Position numbers and translations under genes: made by a program | Origin: Rhizoctonia solani | Taxonomy: Eukaryota; Basidiomycota; Agaricomycetes; Cantharellales; Ceratobasidiaceae | Direction of reading: 5' to 3' | Assembly (NCBI RefSeq): GCF_016906535.1 | Contig: NC_057383.1 | Span: 682,001-746,000, forward strand | Length of the DNA: 64,000 nucleotides | Shown here: piece by piece, positions 22,540-35,100 of the stretch | Position numbering within the stretch: position 1 is the stretch's first letter | Layout of the letters: each line of letters begins with the position of its first letter | Notes under the pieces: generated by a model | The model's database searches: none | Told to the model about the DNA's origin: nothing | The model's input: the letters and a program-made list of their open reading frames with translations, nothing else

Positions 22540-23127
22540 GATGTGGAGAGGGTATGGGGGTTTGTAACGCGATCAGGGCATGACTCTGTGCAAGGTTATT
22601 ATTTGTCAGCATGGCGTGTTCTTTGGTATTTCCAATTATCCTATGGGCTCGTCTTGTCCATTAACTAAAATTGCCCAGCTAAGTAATGCTATGAACAGTA
22701 GATCACCTCAAATATTGAGCATATAGATATCAAGCACAGAATATGGACAGAGACTAATGTAAATTTTAGGCAGAGGGAGCAGGTGTCCTGAAGGACCTCA
22801 GATGGATGCAAACCCGAAACTGCCTTCAGCTGCCCAGCGGAAATCCCTCGCGTTTCCACATTGTTAGATGCGGAGCCGTCTTCATACTGTTTAATATTTA
22901 ACCAACGGTATAATCGCTTTATTTACTTATGAGACTGATATCATCGGAAGTACAGCATATATAGGGGTACAATATGCCCATTCGATTCATAACTCGAAAC
23001 TTTGCTACCTCGCTCCTTTTAGCACCGTTAAACAATTCAAACTCAAAGAAAAGAGCCCCCTTAGTTTCTTTGATAGGCGAGGTTCTGGCCCATCAGGTCA
23101 TCTACGCCATCCGCGAGGAGTGAGAAT
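22540..23127. other. Intergenic region
   Basis: 588 bases holding the promoter of the fucose synthase gene (right of 22540) and the 3' end of the next minus-strand gene. No other feature seen. Confidence 0.5.
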
Positions 23128-24900
23128 CTATCCTTTCAAAGCTGCATTACGACAATATCTTACCCCTTTCAGGACTTGAGTTTTTGCTACCTTTTGTCCA
23201 GTCACGCTATCCCTTGATTGATTTCTCTGCCCCATGGGTTCAGTTCGCCCGGTAGAAGTCACAAAGCGTACTGCCGTTAGGACCGGTTTCAGCGCAGTCA
23301 ACGTGGTTTGCATCATTGAAGGCGTATTTGAGGTTGCAGCGGATGGAGCGCGGGCTACCTCCGACGGAGCTGTAGACGAGGCCGGAGTATTAGGCGCGGC
23401 TGTGAATGTATGTTTGGTCGCCACAGTTTCATACCCGGGTGTCGTCGGGGAACGTATTGGTGTCATGGCCATCCTTTTTGCTTCGGGTGCCCCCATTGTT
23501 ACCTCTGGGGGCGCTACCCACGCTGACGCTGGCACTGTAGATGCGATTTGCATCATTGAAGGTATATTTGAGGGCGCGGCAGGAGGAGCCCGAACCACCT
23601 CCCATTTGGCGGTAGATGAAGCCGAAGTGCTAGGTACGGCTACTGAGGACGCCTGTCTGCTTACCACGGTTTCATGCTTAGAAGACTTTGATGGGTGTGC
23701 TGGTACTGGAGTCCTCATTTTTGCTTCGGGGGTACCCATTGCCACTACTGAAGGCGCTACTCTCGGTGGTACTGATGCTGATACACCTCTGGGGGCTGGA
23801 GGCAGAGCTTTCGTGCTCACGGGAATATTCGTCGCATTTGAGAAACTTGATGCGCCGTCATGATGTATATGATTCACCAGTGCTGGCATGAAGTGCGCTT
23901 CTCTTGTTGCAAGCTCCTCCTCCGGTGATGTATTATTCCTCCGTTTAATTGCGTGGTGGTCTAGTCCTAATGACGCATAGTCTGGGGGCGGCAAATAGCT
24001 ATCTGATCTTAGTATTGATTTTGATGCATAGAAGGACAACTCGACGCTGAGACGCATCTCGGTGATATCCTCCACAAGATTCCAGCTCCCGGAAGTTGTG
24101 AACCCCTGTCGATTCCTCCAGAGATTCTTAGGCGCACCTGCATGCTCTGGTCTGGAATCTATAGTCATGATCAGTGCATTGAACCTTGTATCAGTACTTG
24201 GTTCAACAACAATTATCCCTGTAGAGACGCAGGTAAAGGCGGGCAGTTCGTGGGTAAGAGCCGTAGCTCCGTTTGGGGCGCTATTTTTAGAGTGCGAGAT
24301 GAGCAGATCAAGGTCATGTCGCAGTGTCCGTTTGTCGATAGGGCCTCCCAAGACGGTCTTGACGTGTTGAGTAACCTTATCGTCAGTCGTTGACTCCGTT
24401 AAGTAATTTTGATGAATAGTCGTGGTATCAAACGTATTGACGACGATGGCAGTTCCCGGAAGACGATCTATTGACTCTTTGAACGCCGTCCAGTCGAAAA
24501 AACGAGGACTCCCGTGAGAAAGTACGATGTGAGACTTGGCGAATCTCTTTAAGTTTTTACATGGATCATTAAGAGAAACAGGAGTCGCAATGGAGTTAAA
24601 AAACCGCGAGGTTGAATCTATATCATAGTAATTAGAGCGAAATAGGTAATTGACACAGTCGGAGTAACTCACATCGGCTCCTGCGGAACGTGAGCGAAAT
24701 GAAAGATAATGACATCGAAGCAAGTACTCACTGCATAATAGATATAAAACCAATGGGGGACTGCGGCGAGCTTGGGATCTATGGAAGTATGAGCTGTGGT
24801 ATGTCGTGAAAGGCTTGGACTTAGGGGGAGATGGACCTAGGTTCAAATAGGAGTACGAGTAAGACCGTGGATCGGTCAAGGTTGGAGGTGCGGTTGCCAT
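23128..24900 (-). CDS. Paralogue A of a divergent pair; unknown, Pro/Ala/Thr-rich tail
   Basis: Two exons (24900-24732, 24617-23128) give 552 residues. Exon 1 encodes an N-terminus identical to that of the gene at 26453. Exon 2 begins with a globular part (about residues 57-300) that resembles the paralogue, e.g. FFDWTAFKESIDRLPG against FCWDSFKDAINHLPDA. Then comes a long low-complexity tail with two tandem repeats of roughly 73 residues, both containing MG-PEAK and ending near SNxPSMMQ. The globular part faintly recalls the Cyt/volvatoxin-type pore-forming fold (W-x2-F near the start, Y-x-I-x-F-A-x-P-like strand in the partner); that is a weak impression only. Unspliced reading is also open through the intron, so a longer 590-residue product is possible. 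Promoter and first exon lie in the 912-bp inverted repeat. Confidence 0.6.
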   Translation of the reverse strand: MATAPPTLTDPRSYSYSYLNLGPSPPKSKPFTTYHSSYFHRSQARRSPPLVLYLLCSEYLLRCHYLSFRSRSAGADVSYSDCVNYLFRSNYYDIDSTSRFFNSIATPVSLNDPCKNLKRFAKSHIVLSHGSPRFFDWTAFKESIDRLPGTAIVVNTFDTTTIHQNYLTESTTDDKVTQHVKTVLGGPIDKRTLRHDLDLLISHSKNSAPNGATALTHELPAFTCVSTGIIVVEPSTDTRFNALIMTIDSRPEHAGAPKNLWRNRQGFTTSGSWNLVEDITEMRLSVELSFYASKSILRSDSYLPPPDYASLGLDHHAIKRRNNTSPEEELATREAHFMPALVNHIHHDGASSFSNATNIPVSTKALPPAPRGVSASVPPRVAPSVVAMGTPEAKMRTPVPAHPSKSSKHETVVSRQASSVAVPSTSASSTAKWEVVRAPPAAPSNIPSMMQIASTVPASAWVAPPEVTMGAPEAKRMAMTPIRSPTTPGYETVATKHTFTAAPNTPASSTAPSEVARAPSAATSNTPSMMQTTLTALKPVLTAVRFVTSTGRTEPMGQRNQSRDSVTGQKVAKTQVLKGVRYCRNAALKG

Positions 24901-26682
24901 GTCCCGTTAGATCTATGTCTACGAATGTAAGCTTGTACATACTGAACCATCTGAGTTGAACTGAACACAACTCGAGGTGGACTCGTTGCTCGATCCTGTG
25001 CTCTCATGACATTGACAATACATTGGAAAGGGCACATCGCATCCCTCGAAGCTTGGCAACAAGCCAATCCGGCTCATTCGACCGTGGGTTGTGTCACTTT
25101 TCGGTGGGCTTGTCATATTACCAGCGGAATATGCCAAGCACGCAGCCTTTCCATAAAATAGACCACGTGCCTAGCGCTAGCACGCCTTCTACTGAGTGTA
25201 TTGATAGTAATAGTTTGTTTGAGCTCCTGAGGAAGAAAGCTTCCGGCCTAATCTACATTAGAAGATGGGCGCTGATTAATCATAAAAACAGAAACAGCGA
25301 GATGCTCCTATCCAAGCTACAACTATATGTCTGTACAGCAAGAACACAAACTACGTAAAGAAGTGTTGTTGGCTAATAGTCCTGCGGTAAATCCTCCAAC
25401 GCGGCGCATTGCCAAGGTTATATGCGCGAAATGTATCGATACACTTGAATTTTACTGTCAGGTTCAATCGGCATGGGTGATGTTGTAAGCGCTGTGCTGA
25501 TAGCCTTTATCTATTCCATGCATGTGGCCATGTCGTGTTTACAACGAGGCTACCTTGCGCTGTTCATCCATTAGCATGCTCATCGGCGCTAGTCTGCACC
25601 AGCGTTCTGAGGCTAGAGGTATGAGACAAACTACAATATTTTATGTTTGAATGTATTGGACCCGAGCTACCCATTGTAGAAGGGGGACCAGTGTGTCCAA
25701 CAGCCTCCAATGTCATATGACTATATACCCAACATAGCTTTATCTCATCACTCCCAGCGCCACCCTGGAGTGAGCATGCTAATGGATGAACAGCGCAAGG
25801 TAGCCTCGTTGTAAACACGACATGGCCACATGCATGGAATAGATAAAGGCTATCAGCACAGCGCTTACAACATCACCCATGCCGATTGAACCTGACAGTA
25901 AAATTCAAGTGTATCGATACATTTCGCGCATATAACCTTGGCAATGCGCCGCGTTGGAGGATTTACCGCAGGACTATTAGCCAACAACACTTCTTTACGT
26001 AGTTTGTGTTCTTGCTGTACAGACATATAGTTGTAGCTTGGATAGGAGCATCTCGCTGTTTCTGTTTTTATGATTAATCAGCGCCCATCTTCTAATGTAG
26101 ATTAGGCCGGAAGCTTTCTTCCTCAGGAGCTCAAACAAACTATTACTATCAATACACTCAGTAGAAGGCGTGCTAGCGCTAGGCACGTGGTCTATTTTAT
26201 GGAAAGGCTGCGTGCTTGGCATATTCCGCTGGTAATATGACAAGCCCACCGAAAAGTGACACAACCCACGGTCGAATGAGCCGGATTGGCTTGTTGCCAA
26301 GCTTCGAGGGATGCGATGTGCCCTTTCCAATGTATTGTCAATGTCATGAGAGCACAGGATCGAGCAACGAGTCCACCTCGAGTTGTGTTCAGTTCAACTC
26401 AGATGGTTCAGTATGTACAAGCTTACATTCGTAGACATAGATCTAACGGGACATGGCAACCGCACCTCCAACCTTGACCGATCCACGGTCTTACTCGTAC
26501 TCCTATTTGAACCTAGGTCCATCTCCCCCTAAGTCCAAGCCTTTCACGACATACCACAGCTCATACTTCCATAGATCCCAAGCTCGCCGCAGTCCCCCAT
26601 TGGTTTTATATCTATTATGCAGTGAGTACTTGCTTCGATGTCATTATCTTTCATTTCGCTCACGTTCCGCAGGAGCCGATGT
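24671..26682. repeat. 912-bp inverted repeat with 188-bp spacer
   Basis: The left arm 24671-25582 is the reverse complement of 25771-26682 around a 188-bp spacer. Every position pair sums to 51353; no insertion or deletion and no mismatch was seen in the parts compared, and the three-way mirrored open frames have identical translations. Both arms carry the promoter, the start codon and first exon of divergent paralogues, and the outer boundary of identity falls inside intron 1 of both genes. A transcript across it would fold into a long duplex. Confidence 0.93.
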
Positions 26683-27311
26683 AAGTTGCTTTGATTGTGT
26701 AAACTAATGTTCTCATTGCTGATTTACTGGTAGCTTTATCATTTTTTGAAGGCCACCAGATCCCAGCCGAGCTTGAAGAAAACACCCTTCAAGTGACCAA
26801 GTTTGCTGGATACTTCCTTAACATGTCAGGAAAGCCTCCGGGCTTTTGTTGGGACTCATTCAAGGATGCGATTAACCATCTACCAGATGCCAAAATTGCT
26901 TTCGGTGTCCATGACAGTACCACTTTTCACCAACAGAATTCCAGAGATACGAATGTGCTCGATCAGGTCGCCCATTATATTGTCAATGTGGTTGCCGTTG
27001 GGGTTAAAAAAGATCTGCTAAAAACGAAATTCGACTCCGTTTTCGAAAGCTCGTCATACAGCAACGTATGTTCGGGGAAGGTCAAGTCTAACTCTGGTTA
27101 TACTTATGGGATCGTATTCGCGTTCCCGAGCGGTAAAAAAATATTTGATTCTGTGATTATTACAATCGACGTGAAAACGGAAGAGGTTAAAATTAGACGA
27201 TACGGCCTCATTTCCTCGATTCGGGGTAATTACATGGCTACGATTACCGCAGCGCGTCTTACAGTAGACAAGACCTTCGAGGCTCCAGATGCAGATCGAT
27301 ATAAATGCTGA
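26453..27311 (+). CDS. Paralogue B of a divergent pair; unknown
   Basis: Two exons (26453-26621, 26734-27311) give 248 residues. Exon 1 is identical to that of paralogue A; exon 2 is diverged. It lacks the repeated Pro/Ala/Thr-rich tail and stops after the globular part. Visible pieces are FCWDSFKDAINHLPDA, TYGIVFAFPSGKKIFDSVII and ATITAARLTVDKTF, which suggest an alternating beta/helix fold. No signal peptide is obvious. A distant relation to Cyt/volvatoxin-like cytolysins crossed my mind but cannot be supported without a profile search. Splice sites GTGAGT and TTACTGGTAG join exon 1 and exon 2 in frame, and the same join works in paralogue A. Identical promoters suggest co-expression. Confidence 0.62.
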
Positions 27312-28578
27312 GATGAGGATGTTTCCTTCAGGTCAGTTTCAAATTGCCGTTGTTCATTTCAGTTCTGTAAGGAAGTTTAAACCCCGGTCTAACGTCCAGG
27401 CCAATAATTTACTTCCTTTCTTTTGAATACCTCCGCGGCGCAGTTCAATCTAAGCTGTACAAAAGTCAAAGCTATATCGAAGGGTCCTTCATTTCATGAG
27501 GTTGCATAGTTTAGAACATCATAAAGAAAAGTGTAAATCTCTCTATGATTCAACGAGTGAAAATAGCTTGTCATTCTGGACGACTGAAATGCCTACGATA
27601 TGAATTAATTGTGGTTAAGACTTTCTTTGGAGTGTTTGAGCGCTTCCTTTTTAGCTCTCGGCGGCTAAAACTATTCAGCTACGATAAAATTTACGAGCCG
27701 GGTCAGTGTTCGCTGTCCCAGATTCGTGATATGTGCATATGTAATCGTGGTCTTAGAGATCTCAACGAGGGTCGCCCGGTTCGGGCCTATACGAGTTCAC
27801 ATGAAGAGTTATATAAAAGGTGGAGCATTCCAGGGAAGTCCGAAATATTTTGGGTGCCAGGGTGTATATGTTGGAAGGCGCCTAGAGCTTTCCTTATCGA
27901 CGCAGACCTGGACCCAAAAAGGTTCTGATCATTCAATTCCAAGGGCTAAATAGTAGGAAGTCTGCATCCTCTCTCATTAGAGAGCGTTTTTAGCTGATAG
28001 GGAGATGAAATAAAAGGCTAACACACCTACAAGAGCCTGGGTACTCTTGAGGCCAAATCTCAGAGGGACTTCATGAGTGCATATATTGCGCTCTTGAAGT
28101 CTGAGGGGCGACAATAGGGAGCAATGGACTATGAGCCAAAATGCTCACTTGGAGGTTAGAGGCCCCATAGGTAACCACTTGATATATATGGCGCCTGTAA
28201 GTTTTGTGCCATCGATAGTCCTTAGGGCTTTATGCTTTGTTTCCGTTCATATGGTACGCATGTCTACTTATTCGAGTCTCACTGTCCTTGTATCATTTTC
28301 TGAAGTTTCTTGCCTCTCTTAAAGTTCTCAGAGTTGATCTCTTAGTGGATTTGATTTTGCTCGATATAGTTCTTTAACATAATTTTCGAATATCAACAAA
28401 TCGTGGTCAACCTTGAGGGTTGGTTGATACCATAGTGCGACTAAGCACCCTGATAGGCACGTGACAAACGCGTCTCCCGTTTCATTCTCGGCCTTCGAGC
28501 CACCTAACAAAGATGTTGACTACAAGCCAGTGTGTTTAAATATAGCTTGCTCCATTAACGTTTGTAATAACCAGTATT
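27312..28578. other. Non-coding stretch
   Basis: About 1.27 kb with no supported gene. Small open frames (for example around 27545-27928) lack family features and splice partners. It probably holds the 3' end of paralogue B and the promoter of MRE11. Confidence 0.5.
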
Positions 28579-31525
28579 ATGTTCAGACAAGAACACGTGG
28601 CCCTTCCTCCGATTAGTGACGAACGTAAGTTCTTACTGTTCTCGGTCTCGTTTCGGCATTGGGAAGAAAGCTTTACGAAGGTCCAACTACGAGCCAGCTA
28701 TCCTTGCTTTCAGATTCTCCTTTTAATCAGAAATACTGATCGTATTTAATTGATGGTTTTTAGTCCCCGATGACACAATCAAAATCATGCTCGCGACTGA
28801 TAATCATATTGGATACAACGAACGTGATCCCATAAGGGGACAAGACTCCATTAACACCTTCAAGGAGATTCTAGAGCTGGCGAGAAAACACGACGTAAGT
28901 CCCTTCATCAATCAAATTATTCACTCGTTTAAACTTGAACCGGCAGGTAGACTTTATCTTATTAGCCGGAGATCTCTTTCATGAAAACCGACCTTCGCGA
29001 GACAGCCTATATCGCACCATGGCACTACTTCGAGAATACACCCTGAACGATAAACCCGTTCAAATCGAACTACTCAGTAATCCTGATGAAGGAAAAGCAG
29101 ATGGGTTCAAGTAAGAACGTTAACGCCTACTGGAGGTTGGTCTGGCATCAAACTCACCAGGTTTCATGGAACAGCTTCCCTGCCATTAATTACGAGGACC
29201 CAAACTTGAACGTCGGCATTCCTGTATTCTCTATTCACGGAAATCATGATGATCCGCAGGGTGCTGGCCCCGACGGTGCACTATGCGCCCTCGATATGCT
29301 TTCTGTCGCGGGGTTGATAAACTATATCGGAAAATCGGACCTCTCTGCATCAGACGACCCCAACGCTGGAATCCAAATCAAGCCGGTTTTACTCAGGAAA
29401 GGAACAACGCAACTATCACTATATGGGGTTGGGAACGTCAAAGATCAAAGGATGCATTTTGAATTGAGAAGTAACCGTGTCAAAATGTTCATGCCGAAGG
29501 ATAAGGATGACTGGTTCAATATTCTCTTAGTTCATCAAAATCGGTATGTGTTTCTTGTATTATTTAGTAAAATGTTATGCAAATATCTACTCAGTGTCAA
29601 GCGGGGACCACTTGAAGCGGTTCCTGAGGGCATGTTTGATGATAGTATCAATCTCGTTGTCTGGGGACATGAACATGATTGCCGAATTGTGCCCGAGCCT
29701 GTAGCAGGGAAAGAGTATTTTATCACACAACCGGGTTCTTCAGTTGCTACCTCTCTTGCTGACGGAGAAGCTATCCCCAAGTGAGTGTCGGCCAAGTTTG
29801 ACCTATAATCATCCTTATGATATACCACTCCCAGACACGTAGCCTTATTAGAAATACAACACAATACCTTCCAATTAACGCCTATTCCTCTACAAACTGT
29901 ACGGCCTTTCGTACTGGACGATGTCAATCTTAGCGAGGCAGCCGAAACCGATGGTATTGACATCACGAATCAGGTCTCTGTAATGAAATTCCTGCGAGAA
30001 AGGGTAAGTCTATGTTTGTTGGATGAGTTGTGATTCAACGTTTGCGTTAGGTCAATGCCTTGATCGACCAAGCACAGGAGGAATGGCATGAACGTAACGA
30101 AGCCGCTGGTATTTCTCCCGCAGAAGCGGGCGAAATGATGCTCCCCCTTGTCCGCCTGAAGGTTAGATACTGGGAGTATACAAGGAAAAAAAACTCATTC
30201 GTATTTTAGGTTGAAACCACCGGAGTGTCAGTTATGTCGAACCCAGTCCGATTCAGTCAAGAGTTCATCGGTAGAGTCGCCAACCCCAGGGATGTTTTGG
30301 TCTTCCACCGAGCAAAAGCAATGGCCAAGGGTGCGTCACAGCAAGCGATTCGAAACCATGATGTCTGATACTAGTTTCATCTCAGGCAAAGTCGTAGCCG
30401 ATGAACCCGAGCTATCTATCGATGACCCAACCATCCCAGTGGCCGAAAAGCTTCAAAAAGTACGAGTGCAAAATCTTGTTCGCGAATACTTGGCTGCCCA
30501 GGAGCTCCAACTGTTAGGAGAGCTAGGAATGTCAGACGCTATCCAGACGTTCGTTGAAAAGGATGAGAATAGAAGTATATCAGAGTAAGTCTAAGTATCT
30601 ATCAACATATACTCGTCGGTTTTAATTCTCCTTGTATCCAGGTTCGTTAGCAAATCGCTCAAAGCCTATGAAAAGAAACTTAACACCCGAGAGATTCACG
30701 AGGCGAATTTGGATGACGCCGTGAGTGAGGTGTTTCTTGCCCAAGTAACTGTACTAAGTAGCTTTTAGCTTTATGAAATAAAAGAAGAGCATGAGAAGGA
30801 ATATCAGGAGACTCAGCTCGGCAAGGTAATGTATATAACTTTCTTTTTGATCAGAGCGTGCATTTTTAACTGGCCATAGGTCCCAAAAGCGAAAGGAAAG
30901 ACTCGTGCAAAGGAAGACGAAGATACGCACTCTGTTGATTCAATGGAGGTTGATGACGAGATGCTTTCTGGAGTAGGTGGTGGTGACGACGATGAAGCGT
31001 TTTCTGAGGAAGAGCCACTGCCACCACCCAAGAAAACTACCACATCACGAGCAACCAAGGGGTCCACTTCAAAAGCTGCTTCCAAATCTACTGCCAAACC
31101 CGCAACAAAGGTTCCAACAAAAAGGGTACGAGAGGGAAACAACTGGTATGGTTCTTCCATAATGTGTTGACTTTCAAGCTGAGTGTATGCTGGTAGTTTG
31201 TCCCCGATAGTGATGAAGATGAGGCAGAAATAATTGATATGCCGGACGATGACGACGACGACGAGCCAGAACCAGAGCCAGCACCGAAGCCCAGAGGGAG
31301 AGCAGGCATCCTGAGGTACGCGAAAACGGTATATCCATAGATATGTGTATTGATTAATTGCTGGATAGTGGTGCCACTAAGAAGGCCCCAGCGAAAAAGG
31401 CCACGGCTGTCAAGGGAAGACAGACAAAACTCACTATGGGCGCAAGCCAGACTAGCACCCGCGCTCCAAGAGCAGCAGCCAAGAGTGCGCGGAGTAAAGT
31501 GCAGGCCGCAGTAGGTAGTCTCTAA
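28579..31525 (+). CDS. MRE11: MRE11 double-strand break repair nuclease
   Basis: Fourteen exons (28579-28624, 28764-28894, 28947-29110, 29175-29543, 29595-29780, 29835-30003, 30051-30161, 30210-30330, 30386-30584, 30642-30720, 30769-30825, 30880-31125, 31197-31315, 31369-31525) join in frame to 717 residues. The metallophosphoesterase motifs are all present: ATDNHIGY, LAGDLFHEN, SIHGNHDDP, LLVHQNR and VVWGHEHDC. The capping/DNA-binding part follows (VRPFVLDDVNL..., VRFSQEFIGRVANP). The C-terminal region is acidic then basic, with Lys/Ala-rich segments as in other Mre11 proteins. Mre11 is the nuclease of the nuclear MRN complex that resects broken DNA ends. Near the C-terminus RQTKLTM resembles a PCNA-binding box, an inference. 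Start: first ATG; a 46-nt first exon is short but in frame. Confidence 0.95.
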
Positions 31526-32150
31526 CAAAGGCTCATGTCATGTACTTATGTCACTTTGCATCGACAGATTGAGCTTAGTGATTAACATTTAAAGGAAGAT
31601 AAGGACTCTGAGTATACATGTCATCTTAGCCAAGCACATACATAAGAAGCCTACTTCGTTTATATACTTATAGCCATTTATGATTTTTTACATCACTAAG
31701 TCAAAGTATTGGTGATTGAATCTTTGAGAGTTGGGTTGGGGTTATGGTGCTAGCTATTTGACAAGCGGGTAGCCAAATACTTTTATCGGCCCGGTTGAAG
31801 AGATTCTTCTGCCCCCTAAGAGGATAATTCTGAGTTCGGTCGTGCCTCGCACTCCTGAATACAGCTATTTTTCTTTGGATCAGATATATCGATTGTATAG
31901 GTAACTATGGTTTCTTTTGCTTTGTAGTTCATATGAAGCTTGAAGGCTGAGGAACTTCGGTCTCTTCACTTATTTCAATATGAGAGCCTGCGTCAAAAGC
32001 CTAGCATTGAAGTACATTTGGGATTTATTATAGCAAAGGTTGTGTATGGCAAGTAGCTGTAGTAGATAGACTCTAGGTAAAGGCCAAGAAAGATACGAAA
32101 AGAGGAGATCCCGAAATACATGCATACGGGTGGGGCGGGCTGCAAAATTA
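31526..32150. other. Intergenic region between convergent genes
   Basis: About 620 bases between the MRE11 stop and the stop of the SNF2 gene, expected to hold two 3' untranslated regions. Nothing else recognised. Confidence 0.55.
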
Positions 32151-35100
32151 TTACTCGTCATCGGAGTCTTCATGCGAGTGTTTATTGAACAATTTCATAA
32201 TATCATCCAGGCGGAGCCTATTATTATTGAGCTTGTCTCCACTCAACGCAGCCTTGGCCAAGTCTCGCTTTGCATCTTGTAACTAACAAGACAATAATCA
32301 ATACTGATTAAATGAATGTACTTGTTAGCGCACCTTGAGTATACGCTCTTCAACCGTATGTGCAATAGTCAATTTGTAAATGTGCACGTCTTTCGTCTGT
32401 CCGAGACTGGTGACCCTATTGGTTAGGGAACTGAAAGCTGGTAGCACTGCCCAACCTACCGATGAGCACGGTCAAATGCTTGATCCTCCAAGGCAGGGTT
32501 CCACCACAAGTCTACCAGAATGACATTGTTGCACGCGGTCAAATTTAGGCCTGTGGACCATGTTAAGGTATTTGCTAATCCAGTGCAAGGGTATATGCGT
32601 ACCAGTGCTGCCGGCCTTGAAAGAGATGAGAATAACTTTAGTTCGAGACGAATTACGAATCTTGTCAAGAGCCACTTCTCGGTCCTTGGGTAGCATGGAA
32701 CCGTCCACTATAGCATCATGTTAGTTAATATGAGATCAGATGTAGTGAGTCATCTAAACTCACAGCGAGTAAAGCTAATGTCTGCGTCTTTCAAAAATGG
32801 TTCAAGAAGATCTAGCATGGTTGTAAACTAAGATATCATGGTAAGGCACAACCTTTGAATACGAAATTAAGAATCCTCACCTGCGAAAACACAATGGTCT
32901 TGTCTTCGCCATTGGAGCGATCGTCGATCTCTTCAAGCAATGCAACCATCTTGCGAATCTTCGCGCTCGATGGAGGTAACCCCGACTTGGCGGCTACAGA
33001 TTTACGCCGAGATTGTGCGACTAAATTGGCTGCACATTCCTCGCAATACTTTTCATCGTCAGCGTCGGCGGGTAACCTAGAATGGCCATCAGTTAGGCTC
33101 AATGGGATAATTTTGGAGCCTTACTCAGTTTGGCAAATGGTGCAAGTGAGAGCACGTTTATCAACCCCCATTTTTTGGAAAAGGTCTGCGAGTTCGTCTT
33201 CCTCTTCGTCATCCTTCTTGGCGGGTTTACTCTCGACCGCGTCTATATCTTTTTGAAAGTCCTTGCTAACCAACGATGGGTGGTCGCACGCTACTCGAAC
33301 CCATTAGCCACCGATCCGACTACTGGCATTTTAAAGTTACCTTGTCGTAATCGCAAGAGAAGCAAAAGAACGCTCGTATAATTCTTCATCACCGTTCCAG
33401 CCTTGATGAATTTGTTAAGGGTTAATTCTGTCTTCTGCTCCAGTGCCTCATAGAAAGCGCGTTCATCCTCGTCGAAGTCGCACATTAATGTTTCGACTTT
33501 ACGACCGGGAAGATTGAGGAGTGGAGCACCATTGATAGTCATGTCCTTTGTCCGTCGGAGCATAATAGCTTTGAGCACGATCTATTAGGCGGTGACAATT
33601 AGAGTGGGTTTGTCAGGATCATCAGCAGACTCACATGAAGACGTTTCATGGCTCGGGTACTCCTTCCCTGTTTGACTGGTTGGGCAATCGTTGTACGGAA
33701 TTCATCCCAATCGTTGAGGGGTCGGACTCCCAAGAACTTGAACAACGAGTATAATTCCTCTACGCTGTTCTGGATCGGGGTGCCAGTGAGACACCATTTG
33801 TTACGTCCACGAAGTGCGCAGCATGCAAGAGCCGCCTTAGTTGTGCGATTCTTAATGTTCTGAGCCTCGTCTGGGAATAGTTAGGTTGGTAACTGGGACA
33901 GTTGTTAATGCGCATACCTAATACAATACGCCACCATTTGACTCCAAACAAAGCAGCCGGCTTAGGTTTATTCGACCCGGCAGATTTCTTCTTGGAGGCA
34001 GCCCCGCCATCCGAATCGGAACTCAAGCCGGAGTCATCCGACTCTATCTACGCGGTTCGTCAGCATGTAAAGACATAACACCTCAGGTTGCCGACGTACC
34101 CGTTTCTTGGCCTTGGCATTTGCGGTTTTCTTCTTGGGCTGAGCTGCGGACGAAGCTGCTCCTCCCAAGTGCGCGGCGTGTTCAGAAGACACAACTTGAT
34201 AGGACGTAATAACCACATCGGCGTTTTCAAGAACCTTTGAAACTTTCAAGAGTATATGCGTTGAGAGAATATCCCAGCCTTGATCAGAAAGGACAAACCT
34301 TTGGTACGAGATGGCCCGTGGTGAGAAATAGTGCGAACCTTCAAGCACATTTTTTTGATTTCCGACTCCCACTGAGCAATAAGCCCAACGGGGCAAATAA
34401 TCAATGTGCCCCCTGTATATCCATTATCCCGGTCCTCCTCCGTCGGTTTTCCTTCAACCACTCTGGTCAAAGTCTGAATCGTCTTCCCTAGACCCATCTA
34501 CGTATGGGCCGAAAAATACAATAGCGCCCGCTCAATCCCCGTTACTGAATTCAACCCAACTGAATACTTACGTCGTCGGCCAGTATTCCTCCGCACTTCT
34601 TCCCTGTCTCACGTTCCCTCATCCAGGCCCGTCCTTGGACCTGATGAGGCATAAGTGTGATACCTTCCCTGAAGCCCTTGACCGTGGCGTCCTTCATATC
34701 GAGCCCGTCGAGACCTGCACCTATAGCGCCTTCAACGAGTTCCTTCAACGCTCGCTGCGCGTCGTCGGGCGTAGACTTGAAGTCTTCCCCGCCGATCTCG
34801 ACACTGAATTTCTCGCCTTCGGCATCTTCGGTTACTCCGCCTTCGTAGGCTGTGGCTACCATTGTTGGTGGTTTGAACGGGGCGCCTGGTCCGGATGGGC
34901 GATAAGGGTGAGGTTCTGGCATTGAGATTCCACCTTCTCCTGGGAGCTTCCCGGGGTTGTAGGATGATCCTAGGACAGAACTGATTCGAGGGATGGGCAT
35001 CTCTGGTCTGTCACGAACTCAGTGTCACGAGCCACCTATAAACCAAAATATGTATGCGACCTACCCATCATTGTCTCTATCGTATCCTCCATCGGATTCT

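Noticed and set aside
25023..25358. 111-codon frame in each arm of the inverted repeat
   Set aside because: It lies in the promoter region of the divergent genes, has no family features, and its mirror copy exists only because the arms are identical.
23128..27311. Firm call of Cyt/volvatoxin-type cytolysin for the divergent pair
   Set aside because: The resemblance is limited to a few scattered hydrophobic and aromatic positions; without a profile or structure search it does not support a name.
27545..27928. 127-codon frame right of paralogue B
   Set aside because: No recognisable domain, no splice partner, atypical composition.
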